A stretch of DNA of 52,500 nucleotides from Balamuthia mandrillaris (lineage: Eukaryota > Discosea > Longamoebia > Balamuthiidae). The position numbers and the translations under genes are program-made. Below, in pieces: positions 30,660 to 42,000 of the stretch (positions are counted from its first letter, which is position 1; each line of letters opens with the position of its first letter). The stretch covers positions 1 to 52,500 of the forward strand of contig JAVKOQ010000311.1 in assembly GCA_031835245.1 (NCBI GenBank). The letters run 5' to 3'. Under the pieces are notes generated by a model that made no database searches, was not told the DNA's origin, and saw nothing but the letters and a program-made list of their open reading frames with translations.

Positions 30660-33600
30660 ATGCATGCGTCGTCGTTTTTGTTGTCCTTGCTGTTTTCGTT
30701 GGTGGTCGGCGGATGCTTGGCAGCGACGCCGGCGTGCAGGTTCACCCCTGAGACGGATGATTTTGTGATCTATCACCAAGAAAGTGATTCGGAGACCCTT
30801 CGCTTAACTCACAACGGCACGCTCTATGCCTGCGGAGCGCGTGACCTGTGCGAGCTCTTCGAGGACCCTGTCATCTGGTTGTTGGAGGGCACCGCCGGAG
30901 TGTATCGCCCCCACAACGGTTCGCTGTTGGTGCCGGCTTCGTTTGATAACCTCAACAACGACTTTGATGGGCTGACTCACGTGGCTCCCGCTGAAGGACC
31001 TGGTGCTTGCCACCTCCCCTGTCCTTTGTTGTTATATTCCACCACATCGTTCTTAAACTCACCACACTTTCTCCAACTCAAAACAAAAGGAGCACGCTTG
31101 GTGTTTTGGGGCAGCAGAGCAGCGTTCAGAGCGGGTGTGGTGAGCGGCGAGCAATGGAACGCTGACAATGTGGGAGAGGGCTCCGCGGCCTTCGGCTTGG
31201 ATACCATTGCCTTTGGCAGCGGCTCTCTCGCCTATGGCGTTTGTAAGGCCATTGCTTCTCTCTTATTATGTTGTCAATGATTAACCCCTTCTTTCTTTAT
31301 TGTTGCTTGATGCAAGCCTCGGAGTCAAATACAACCTCTTATGGAGGCGGATCCCTGGCTGGCGGTTTCGGTTTGTCATTCTCACTCTCCTCTATCTTTC
31401 GTGCTCTTCTCCCTCCCTCCCTCCCTCCCTCTGTCTCGCTAGCTCTCTTGTTCTTCCTGTGTTCCGCAATAAAGTTAACCTCTCTGTTGTCAATTGTGCA
31501 AACAGTGCAAACAGGGGCTAGCATCTCCGCGTCAGGGGCGGGTTCTTTCGCTCATGGTCAAGGTTGTTTAGCTGAATCCCTTTTTTTTTAATCACACAAT
31601 CCTCGTTCCTAATTTTTGTCTTTGTTCCGCTGTGACGGTTTAAATAGGCGACTCCTTGGGCAGAGTTGAAGCCGTGGGTGTCGGCTCAACAGCTGTTGGC
31701 CATGGTATTCCTCTCTGCATTTTCTTTTTTGTTTTAGTTCTATTCTAATGCTGAAACTCGTTGTTTCTTCCCTGCAGTCTCTGGAGGAGATATACACGCT
31801 ATTGCCCCTGGGTCACTTGTTGGTGGATCTGGTCAGTTCGCTCCTCCTCTTCCCTTCCCTCACTCCGTCGCTTCTATAACCAAACCGCCGTTGAATTGTT
31901 ACCATTTTGAACTAACAACACAAAAACAACGATAAATAGCTAGCGGCAGTTCCCACGTATCAACCACTGGCCCAGGTTCCATTGCCTATGGCGAAGGTTT
32001 GTGTTCTTCCTCCAACTTATCCGTTTTTTTTTTGTGCCAACAATTCTTGTCTTTGTTGTTGTGGTGTGGGTCTGTAGCACACACCGGGGGATCAATCAGC
32101 GCTACGGGTCCTGGCGCAGTTGCATTTGGCCAAGGTACCGTATTTCAACCATACAACGCTCTATAAAAGCGAGCTAAGTTTGCAGGCTTTGGTTTTAATT
32201 TTCTGCTGTTTCATAGCCTCCAACTCAAACATTACAGCGGAGGGTTTCGGTGCTTTCGCAATGGGAGCAGGTTCCAATCTATCTCTTCTCCTTTGACATG
32301 TTTTTCGTTGCTTCTTGATTGCTCTCTCTCTGTCTTTCTCTCTCCCTCTTCCTCCTGCAACTTTTGTCTGATGAGGATCGCACATGCAGCGAATGAGGGA
32401 GATATCAGAGCGATATTATCAGGTGCAATGGCCAGAGGTTATGGTAAGCAGCCTTGTCCCTTCTTCCTCTTTGGAACATCGAATGCACAGTCTTATACCA
32501 TCTTTGTTCCTGCTTCTCTTCCACTTTTGCAGCTCAAGGTACTACAAGCCAGATCTTCGCTGCTGGTACAGGTGCTACTGCATTTGGTTACGGTGCTTAC
32601 TCCTCTTCTTCTCCTCTTTGTTTGCTCCTCTTATTCCTTCTGCTCCTCCTCCTCTTCCTTGTGCTTGTGCTTTGTCTGATGATGACCATGCAGCGAATGA
32701 GGGAGATATCAGTGCGGTTGCAGCAGGTGCAATGGCTGTAGGTTATGGTACGCATCCCTGTCCCTTCTTCCTCTTTGGAACATCGAATGCCAGTCTTTTA
32801 CCATCTTTGTCCCTGCTTCTCTTCCACTTTTGCAGCTGTCGGTAATACAAGCGAGGTCTTAGCTGCTGGTTCAGGTGCTAGTGCGTTTGGTTATGGTGCT
32901 CACTCCTCTTCCTCCCCTCTTTTCTCTGCTCCTCTTATTCCTTCTGCTCCTTCTCCTCTTCCTCCTGGTCCCTGTGCTTTGGCTGATGATGACACATTCA
33001 GCTAGCGGCGGAGACATCAGCGCGGTCTCAGCAGGTGCAATGGCGGGAGGTTATGGTACGCAGCCTTGTCCCTTCTTCCTCTTCTGAACATTGAATGCTC
33101 GGTCTTTTACCATCTTCGTTCTCGCCGCTCTTCCACTGTTGCAGCTCAAGGTGACAGCGAGATCGTGTCTGCAGGTCCAGGTGCCATTGCTTTTGGTTAT
33201 GGTGCTTACTCCTCTTCCTCTCCTGTTTTTTCTCCTCCTCTGCTCCTCCCCTCTTCCTCCTTCACCTCTTGGCTAATAATTACACATCCAGCTAGTGAGG
33301 GGCTCATCAGGGCGGTTGCAGCAGGTGCAATGGCGGGAGGTTATGGTAAGAAGCCTTGCCCCTTCTTCCTCTTTGGAGCGTCACATGCACGGTCCCTTAC
33401 AATCTTTGTTCTTGCTTCTCTCCCACTTTTGCAGTTCAAAGTGACAGCATGATCACAGCTGCTGGTCCAGGTGCCATTGCGTTTGGTTATGGTGCTCACT
33501 CCTCTTCCTCTTCTCTCTTTTCTCTGCTCCTCGTGGAATATTAACGCACAGCCCTTTTCAATCGTTGTTCCTGCTTCCCTTTCGCTCTCGCAGCTGAAGG

Positions 33601-36600
33601 TAGTACCGGCGAGATGTTAGCTTCTAGTGCAGGTGCCAGTGTGTTTGGTTATGGTGCTTAGTCCCCTTCCTCATCTCTTTTTTCTGCTCCTCTTATTCCT
33701 TCTGCTCCTCCTCCTTGTCTTTGTGCTTTTGGCTGATGATGACATATCCAGCGAGCGAGGGAGTTATCAAGGCGGTTTCAGCAGGTGCAATGGCCGGAGG
33801 TTATGGTACGTAGCCTTGTCTCTCACCGTTCTTTCTCCTCGGAACATCGAATGCACAGTCTTTTACCATCTTCGTTCCTGCTTCTCTTCCACTTTTGCAG
33901 CTCAAGGTAATACAAGCGAGATCTCAGCTGCTGGTTCAGGTGCCAGTGCTTTTGGTTATGGTGCTTGCTCCTCTTCCTCCCCTCCTTTTTCTGCTCCTCT
34001 TATTCCTTCTGCTCCTCCTCCTCTTCCTCTTGTCCTTGTGCTTTGGCTGACGATGGCACATCCAGCGAGTGAGGGAGTTATCAGGGCGCTATCAACGGGT
34101 GCGCTGGCGGGAGGTTATGGTACGCAGCCTTGTCCCTTCTTCCTCTTTGGAACATCGAATGCTCGGTCTTTTACCATCTTTGTTCCTGCTTCTCTTCCAC
34201 TTTCACAGCTCAAGGTGACAGCGAGATCACAGCTTCTGGTCCAGGTGCCAGTGCTTTTGGTTATGGTGCTCACTCTCCTCTTCCTCTCCTGTTTTATTCT
34301 GCTCCTCTTCCTCTCCCTCTCTTCTCCTTCACCTCTTGGCTGATGATGAAACATACAGCGAGTGAGGGGCTCATCAGGGCGGTTTCAGCAGGTGCAATGG
34401 CTGGAGGTTATGGTACGCAGCCTTGTCCCTTCTTCCTCTTCCTCTTCCTCTTTGGCGCATTACATGCACGGTCCCTTACAATCTTTGTCCCTGATTCTCT
34501 TCCACTTTTGCAGTTCAAGGTGACGGCACGATCTTAGTTGCTGGTCCAGGTGCCATTGCGTTTGGTTATGGTGCTCAGCCCTCTTCCTCGTCCTCTCCTC
34601 TTTTTCCTGCTATTAACGCAGTCCTTTTCAACCGTTGTTCTTCTTCCTCTTTGGAACACCGAATGCTCGGTCTTTTACCATCGTTGTTCCTGCTTCTCTT
34701 CCACTGTTGCAGCTCAAGGTAATACTAGTCAGATCTTAGTTGCTGGTGCAGGTGCCAGTGCTTTTGGTTATGGTGCTTACTCCTCTTTCCCTTTCTGCTC
34801 TTTGTATTCCTTATACTCCTTCCTCTTCCTCCTTTCTCCTTTTGGCTGATGATGACACATGCAGCGAATGAGGGAGATATCAGTGCGGTTGCAGCAGGTG
34901 CAATGGCTGTAGGTTATGGTACGCAGCCCTGTCCCTTCTTCCTCTTTGGCACAACAAATGCTCGGTCTTTTACCATCTTCGTTCTTGTTTTCCTTTCACT
35001 TTTGCAGCTCAAGGTGACAGCGAGATCATGGCTTCTAGTTCTGGTGCCATTGCGTTTGGTTATGGTGCTCACTCCTCTTCCTCCTCTTTTTTTTCGTTCC
35101 TCTTATTCTTTCTGCTCCTTCTCCTTTTGCCTAACAATGACGACACATTCAGCGAATGAGGGAGATATCAGTGCAGCTGCAGCGGGTGCGCTGGCGGGAG
35201 GTTATGGTAAGCAGCCTTGTCCCTTCTTCCTCTTTGGAACATCGAATGCTCGGTCTTTTACCATCTTTGTTCTTGTTTTCCTTTCACTTTTGCAGCTCAA
35301 GGTGACAGCGAGATCATGGCTTCTAGTGCAGGTGCCATTGCGTTTGGTTATGGTGCTCACTCCTCTCACTCTTCTCTTTTTTCTGCTCCTCGTAGAATAT
35401 TAACCGCACGATTCTTTTCAATCTTTGTTCCCACTTGCCTTTCACTTCTACAGCTCAAGGTAATACAAGCGGAATCTTAGCTGCTGGTTCAGGTGCCATT
35501 GCGTTTGGTTATGGTGCTTACTCCTCTTCCTCTTCAACTTATCTTATTTTCTCCTCTTATTCCCTCTGCTCGTTCTCCTTCTTCCTCTTCTTTGTGCTTT
35601 GGCTGATGATCACACACACTCAGCGAACGAGGGAGATATCAGCGCGTCTTCAGCGGGTGCAATGGCTGTAGGTTATGGTAAGCAGCCTGTCCCTGCTTTC
35701 TCTTTGGAACATCGAATACTCGGTCTTTTACCATCTTTGGTCTTGCTCCTCTTCCACTTTTGCAGCTCAAGGTAATACAAGCGAGGTCTCAGCATCTAGT
35801 GCAGGTGCCATTGCTTTTGGTTATGGTGCTTACTCCTTGTTCTCTCCTACTTATCTTTTCTATTCCTCTTATTCCTTTTGCTCGTTCTCCTTCTTCCTCC
35901 GTTCTCCTTGTGCTTTGGCTGATGATGACACATGCAGCGAATGAGGGAGTTATCAGTGCGGTTTCAGCAGGTGCAATGGCGGGAGGTTATGGTAAGCCGC
36001 CTTGTCCCTTCTTCCTCTTTGGAACATCGAATGCTCAGTCTTTACCATCTTTGTTTTTGCATCCCTTTCACTCTTGCAGCTCAAGGTGGCAGTGAGATCA
36101 TGTCTGCTAGTGCAGGTGCCAGTGCGTTTGGTTATGGTGCTTTCTCCTCTTCCTCCTCTCTTTTTCTGCTCCTCTTTGCACGCTCCTTTTAATCTCTGTT
36201 CCTGCTTCTCTTCCTATTTTGCAGCTCAAGGTGATACAGGCGAGATCTTAGCTTCTAGTGCAGGTGCCAGTGCGTTTGGTTATGGTGCTTACTCCTCTTC
36301 CTCTTCAGCTTATTTTCTGCTCTGCTCCTCCCTTCTTCCTCCTTCACCTTTTGGCTGATGATGACACATGCAGCGAATGAGGGAGATATCAGTGCGGTTG
36401 CAGCAGGTGCAATGGCGGGAGGTTATGGTAAGCACCCTTGTCCCTTCTTCCTCTTTGGAACATCACATGATCGGTCTTTTACCATCTTTGTCCTTGCTTC
36501 TCTTCCACTTTTGCAGTTCAAGGTAATACAAGCGAGATCCTAGCTGCTGGTTCAGGTGCTAGTGCGTTTGGTTATGGTGCTTACTCCTCTTCCTCCCCTC

Positions 36601-38884
36601 TTTTCTCTGCTCCTCTTATTCCTTCTGCTCCTTCTCCTCTTCCTCCTGGTCCCTGTGCTTTGGCTGATGATGACACATTCAGCGGACGGCGGAGACATAA
36701 GGGCGGTTTCAGTAGGTGCAATGGCGGGAGGTTATGGTAAGCAGCCCTGTCCCTTCTTCCTCTTCGGAACATCGAATGCACAGTCTTTTACCATCTTTGT
36801 TCTTGTTTTCCTTTCACTTTTGCAGCTCAAGACGACGGCGAGATCATGGCTTCTGGTGCAGGTGCCATTGCTTTTGGTTATGGTGCTCACACCCTTCCTC
36901 ATCTCTTTTCTTTTGTTCTGCTCCTCTTGGAATATTAAACGCACGGTATTTTTTTAACCTTTGTTACTGCTTACCTTTCTTTTTTTTGCAGCTCAAGGCA
37001 GCAACATCCTTGCTGCTACTGCAGGTGCCCTTGCGTTTGGTTATGGTTGTCAGTCCTCTTCCTCTTCCTCTCCTCTTTTTTCTGCTCCTCTTATTCTTTC
37101 TGTTCTTTCTCCTTTTGGCTGATAACGATGACACATTCAGCGAATGAGGGAGATATCAGTGCGGTTTCAGCAGGTGCAATGGCTGTAGGTTATGGTACGC
37201 ACCCTTGTCCCTTCTTCATCCTTGGAACATCTAATACTCACTCGGTCCTTTACAATCTCCGTTCTCGTTTTCCTTTCACTTTTGCAGCTCAAGACGACGG
37301 CGAGATCACAGCTTCTGGTGCAGGTGCCATCGCTTTTGGTTATGGTGCCCAGTCTCTCCCTCTTCTCTTTTCTGCTCCTCGTGGAATAGTAAACGCACGG
37401 TATTTTTTAATCTTTGTTCCTGCTTACCTTTCTTTTTTTTTTTGCAGCTCAAGAGAACAGCCAGATGTTTGCTTCTAGTGCAGGTGCCCTTGCGTTTGGT
37501 TATGGTGCTCAGTCCTCTTCCTCTTCTCTTTCTGCTACTACTTCTCCTTCTTCCTCCTTTCTGCTTTTGGCTGATGATGCCACATTCAGCCTATGAGGGA
37601 GATATCAGCGCGTCTGCAGCGGGTGCAATGGCCGGAGGTTATGGTAGGAAGCCCTGTCTCTTCTTCCTCTTTGGAACAACAAATGCACGGTCTTTTACCA
37701 TCTTTGGTCTTGCGCCTCTTCCACTGTTGCAGCTCAAGGTAATACAAGCGAGGTCTTAGCTTCTAGTTCAGGTGCCAGTGCTTTTGGTTATGGTGCTTAC
37801 TCCTCTTCCTCTTCATCTTATCTTATTTTCTCCTCTGTCTCCTTTTTCTCCTTTTTCACTTCCTCCTCTTTGTGCTTTGGCTAACCATGACACACTCAGC
37901 AAATGATGGAGTTATCAGCGCGGTTGCAGCAGGTGCAATGGCGGGAGGTTATGGTAAGCAGCCTTGTCCCTTCTTCCTCTTCCTCTTCTCTTTTCTGCTC
38001 CTTTTTCTCCTTTTTCTCCTTATGCTCCTGCTTTGGCTGATGATGACACATTCAGTGAATGATGGAAATATCAGGGCGGCTGGAACGGGTGCAATGGCTG
38101 GAGGTTATGGTACGCATTCTTCATCTTCGGAATGTCAAATGCACGGTCTTTTACAATCTTTATGCTTGTTTTCCTTTCACTTTTGCAGCTCAAGGTGGCA
38201 GCGAGATCCTTGCTGATAGTGCAGGTGCCAGTGCGTTTGGTTATGGTGCTCATTCTTTTTTCCATTTGCTTCTTCCTGAATACTTTGTTTCTTTCTTCTT
38301 ATTCTATATTCACACAAACAGCGACGACCTCACAAATATTGGCTGCTGGACCAGGAGCTCATGCCTCTGGCTATGGTATGCTTTGCTTTCATTTTATTGG
38401 TATTCCTGGTACAAACTGCACTAAACATGAACAAAATAAAGATGGTTCGGAAGGCGTCCTAGCTACCAGCAGGGCTAGCTTTGCTCACGGCATCAACGTC
38501 GAGAGCCACGGTGAGGCCGAGGTGGTCTTTGGTGTTTGTAACAACCTCACCGCCTCTTCCGTCTTGGACGCCATCTTCTCAGTGGGCGTTGGCACTCTCA
38601 CTGGAGACGCCTGCACCAACAGAGAGACAGCATTTCTGATCACCAGAACGGGAGAGGTGTACATCCAAGGTACCCTCCAGGACAACCAGGATGGTCTCAC
38701 ATTGAGGCGACTTTGGGGAGATCGCGAGGACGCCTCTGATGTTGCGATGAGGCAAGAACAAGAGCTGAAAGAGCTGAAGGAGGAGGTGGAACGATTGAAG
38801 AAGGAGAGAGAGGCTTGGAAAGAGGAGATGGAAAGCATGAAGGAGGAATTGAGAAGGATCGCTCTCTCCGTGAGTTCTAACTAA
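30660..38884 (+). CDS. Secreted YadA/Hep_Hag-like beta-roll protein, 50 exons
   Basis: Fifty exons join in frame to 1,193 residues. Exon 1 (30660-31002) has a signal peptide (MHASSFLLSLLFSLVVGGC) and a unique Cys-containing N-domain with N-glycosylation sites. Exon 2 (31090-31242) holds VFWGSRAAFRAGVVSGEQW and NVGEGSAAFG, which recall the entry to Hep_Hag/YadA-head domains of bacterial trimeric adhesins. Exons 3-49 are 47 micro-exons of 54, 57 or 60 nt, each one 18-20-residue coil ending in a G-x-G-A-x-A-x-G-Y-G pattern. Exon 50 (38442-38884) carries a last coil (RASFAHG), a Cys-containing domain (FSVGVGTLTGDAC), ITRTGEVYIQG, and a 45-residue coiled coil (ELKELKEEVERLKKER) that may trimerise the protein. 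No TM or GPI signal is evident, so it is probably secreted or held at the surface by partners. Function as an adhesin is inferred from the fold. Every internal exon is phase 1-1. Confidence 0.85.
31317..38375 (+). repeat. Array of 47 phase 1-1 micro-exons, one per beta-roll coil
   Basis: Exons 3-49: 31317-31370, 31506-31562, 31648-31704, 31778-31831, 31940-31996, 32078-32134, 32217-32270, 32390-32443, 32533-32592, 32694-32747, 32836-32895, 33002-33055, 33145-33201, 33292-33345, 33435-33491, 33594-33653, 33752-33805, 33901-33960, 34066-34119, 34209-34265, 34359-34412, 34514-34570, 34713-34772, 34865-34918, 35008-35064, 35153-35206, 35296-35352, 35454-35513, 35624-35677, 35766-35825, 35938-35991, 36080-36136, 36225-36284, 36374-36427, 36517-36576, 36683-36736, 36826-36882, 36992-37045, 37141-37194, 37288-37344, 37448-37504, 37590-37643, 37733-37792, 37900-37953, 38056-38109, 38189-38245, 38322-38375. 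Exons 3-9 are diverged. From exon 10 to 48 there are 17 type-A (54 nt, AxEGxISA...GYG) and 22 type-B (57-60 nt, AQGxxSEI...AFGYG) exons. Introns after A exons and after B exons form two recurring families. Confidence 0.85.
34865..37140 (+). repeat. Higher-order repeat A-B-A-B-B, three copies of about 760 bp
   Basis: Within the micro-exon array, exons 26-30, 31-35 and 36-40 share the order A-B-A-B-B. The units start at 34865, 35624 and 36374 and the next A exon is at 37141, giving periods of 759, 750 and 767 bp. Other B-B junctions (exons 17/18, 24/25, 42/43) and an A-A junction (46/47) mark more diverged or rearranged units. This is what unequal crossing-over between multi-exon units would leave. 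Confidence 0.7.
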
Positions 38885-38995
38885 TAAGCCCAGTTCCGTG
38901 ACGAACAACGAAGACATCAAAGACCAGTCAAGCAATGGTTTGCAAGCCATCATAGCTACCAAAGCTACTATAATAAATCTCTTTGGTTAAGCTTT

Positions 38996-38997
<2 letters not shown>

Positions 38998-39027
<30 letters not shown>
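38998..39027. repeat. (GA)n microsatellite
   Basis: Pure GA run in the 170-bp spacer between the convergent beta-roll and SH3 genes; nothing else is seen in that spacer. Confidence 0.9.
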
Positions 39028-39031
<4 letters not shown>

Positions 39032-39055
39032 GAGGCTAAGACGCAGGAAACTGTA

Positions 39056-42000
39056 TTAATTAAATACATCTCTCCCTGTCTTCTTCAACTGGAAGGTGTT
39101 GGGTTTTGGTTGGAGGTCTTCTACGCAACGAACCAGCTTCTTCATTTCAACCGCCATCTTCTCCACATCGCTCTCGATCTTTCGATGAAGCACCTCTAAC
39201 TCTCTTCTAGCTCTTGTTTCGTTCCTTTGAGCTTCATCCAACACATCTAACTTCTTTTCCACCTCAGCGAAAGAAGACGACGAAGAAGGGATTGACGGAG
39301 ATACTGTAGGAGAAAGACTACTTGGAGAAGATTGTGAGAGCAAAGCGGAAGACTCCGAAGTGGTGGCGGATGAAGAGGGAGAAGCAGCTGAAGGGGCAGA
39401 ATAAGAGGCAACAGGAGGATAGGGCACAGGAGGTCGAGGAAGGGGTCCCCTGGTCACCGAAAGTGGTTGTCGAACTTGTCTTCTGTTCAACAATTCCTCT
39501 TGTTTCTGGTTGAGTTCTTCTATTTGTTTGCCCAGATACGCGCTCCTGTCCTGTGCTTGCTTTCTTTGTAGCTTTTCCTCTTCCACCATGGACCTGAGCT
39601 CCTGCAGTTGAGCCTCCATTCTTCGCAGAACCTCTTGCCCTTCCGCTTGCTGTGGTGGGGCTGGGTGTTGTTCTAAAACGACGGTGGCAGGAGTTGCAGA
39701 GGAAGCAAGAGTTTGCACCTGGTTGCTCAGCTCACCGATCCGCTGTTCTAACTCACTGTTTCGGTTCACCTGGTGTCGCAACACTGCAACTTCTTCCGTC
39801 AGCTTCTTTCTTTGCATCGTTTCCTGAGCCAGCGTTTCCCTCAACTGCGTGATGATCGCCATTGCCTCTTCTCCGTGCTGCTGTTGATGTTGCAGAGTTC
39901 GTTGTTGCTGCTGCTGTTGAAGCTTGTTTGCGTGTAACTCTTTTCTCATCTCTTCCAACGCTTTGCTCATTTCTTTCATCTGCTGTGACCATTCCGAAGA
40001 TGTATGTCCTCCGCTCTGTACTGCTGCAGTGGAGGAGGATTGAAGGCGTGGAGTCGAGGCAGAGGAGGATACCGCTGAAGAAGCCTTTTTGGTCGTCGTC
40101 GTCTTCTTCTTCTTCTTCTTCTTCGTGCTGTTCTTAAGCTCTTGCGATGATGAAACAACGGCAGTAGACAGGGATGGAGACAGCTCTCTGGAGGAAGTTG
40201 CGGGGGAGACATTGGAGGAGGAAACCCCTGCCAAAGAGTATGTCGACGGTGAAGCGAGAACCATAAGGTCCACAAAGGCTTTCGGAAAGTGTCCGATCCT
40301 GCCGCCCTTCTCTCCCAGCCACCATTCTCCTGGGGGCATCTCCATCACTTGGATTACCTCCCCTTCCACAATGCTGAGTTCAGATTCCGTCTGGGCATCG
40401 TAGGGCCACAACACCTTTGCCGTGGGTGTTGTTGTTGTGGTCCGGATGGTATTGTGACTCCCGATATCGTTGCTTTGGTTTTTCGGCTCTGAGGAGGTTG
40501 CACAATCTCTTGTGGATTGTTTGCCTGATATCGCTTTGTGCCGGTCGCTGCAGCTACTGCTTATATGTGCTTGCTCATTCTTTTGCTTCTTTTTGGCCTT
40601 CTTCCTTTCGTCTGGCTTGGCATCCTTCTTGACCCGCCGACCTTCGAGGCTTTTTTTCCCTTTTACTTTCTTCGGTTTTGCTTTCTTGGGAGGTTTTTCT
40701 TTCTTTTGTTTCTCTTCTTCAGCTTTGGTATCTTGGCTCCTCCTCGTTTCCTGTTCCATTTGTTCCCGTTCTTCCCTTTCTCTTCTCGTTCGTGCGCTGT
40801 CTTTCTCAGTTGGGATGTCGGTGGTGGCGCTGGCCGTTCCGTGCAACTCCTCTTCCTTCTGTCCTCGTTCTTCGTCTCGTGTTGTCGGCTCATCTCCCAC
40901 TCGAACGAACGAGCTCGGAAAGTGCCCAACCGAACCTCCTACCACAAGCTCTCCTTTCCACCAGCCTGTTTCACTCAACTTCTCCACTACCAGGACAGCA
41001 TCTCCCGTGAACGCCGTCAGTTCGCTGGTTGTCTTGCCCACATAGTCTTGTACAAAGACCGCTATAAAGGGCGTTCCTCTGACTTGTTTTATCTCTGCTT
41101 CCGCTTTCTCCTGCTCTTGTTTGCCGTTGTTTGCGGTTTCTGTTGTTTGGTGTTCCTCGGTCGTGGCTAAAGTCAAGTCCGTGGTGACATATCTTGCAGG
41201 AAAGTGCCCTTCTCTGCGAAGAGGATCGCTCTCCAGACACCCGAGCCACCAGCTATCCACCCCTCCTGTGTTGTCAAACACCGACAGCAGGTCCCCCGCT
41301 TTGAACGAGAGCTCGCTCTCGGTCGTTCCCTCGTAGCCGTACAACGCTTTCACCTTGCACACTACCTCTACCTCCTCAGAGTTTGAAGATAGTGCACTCG
41401 CGGAAGGCGAGCGAGGAGAGGAAAAGGCTCCCTCTTTTGCATCTTCTGCATCATCCGTTCTATTTGCTTCATCCACCAGTTCCACATAACTTGCCGGAAA
41501 GAAGCCTTGTAGACCGGTGTCTATCAGTTCTCCCTTCCACCAGCCTCCAGTGTTCTCCTTTCTCTCCAAAACACGTATACGGGTCCCCACCGAGAGGGAA
41601 AGCTCAGTGTCGTTAAGCCCCTGGAAATCATATAGAGCAATTGCTGTAACTCCTGCCTCCGTTTGCTCTGATGGAGGAGTAACCTCTCTTTCCTGCTCCG
41701 CCTCCGTCTGCTTCTCGACCACATTCGTTTTTTGCAAGTCTTCTTGTTTGGGTGGCATTTGAGGAGAGGGTTTGGTGTCTTTGTTCAGGTCATTTCGAGG
41801 AGGCCGGACCGGTGCAATGGACGTTCCTCCCCGCTTCATCTCCAAGAGAAACCCATCGCTTTTGTTGAAGATGAGGTCGTTTTTGGCTTTGTTGTTTTGA
41901 GGGACCTCTACCTCTTCACCTTCCCCATAGAGAAGGACGACATGATCTTTTGGAAAAAGACCGGAGGATGAAGATGCCGAAGAGTTAACTATCGTCCCTT

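Noticed and set aside
32390-38245. CRISPR-like appearance: regularly spaced near-identical 54-60 nt repeats with roughly 90-nt spacers
   Set aside because: The repeats are in-frame exons of one protein with GT-AG borders, and the spacers are themselves similar to one another by class, unlike CRISPR spacers. The host is eukaryotic.
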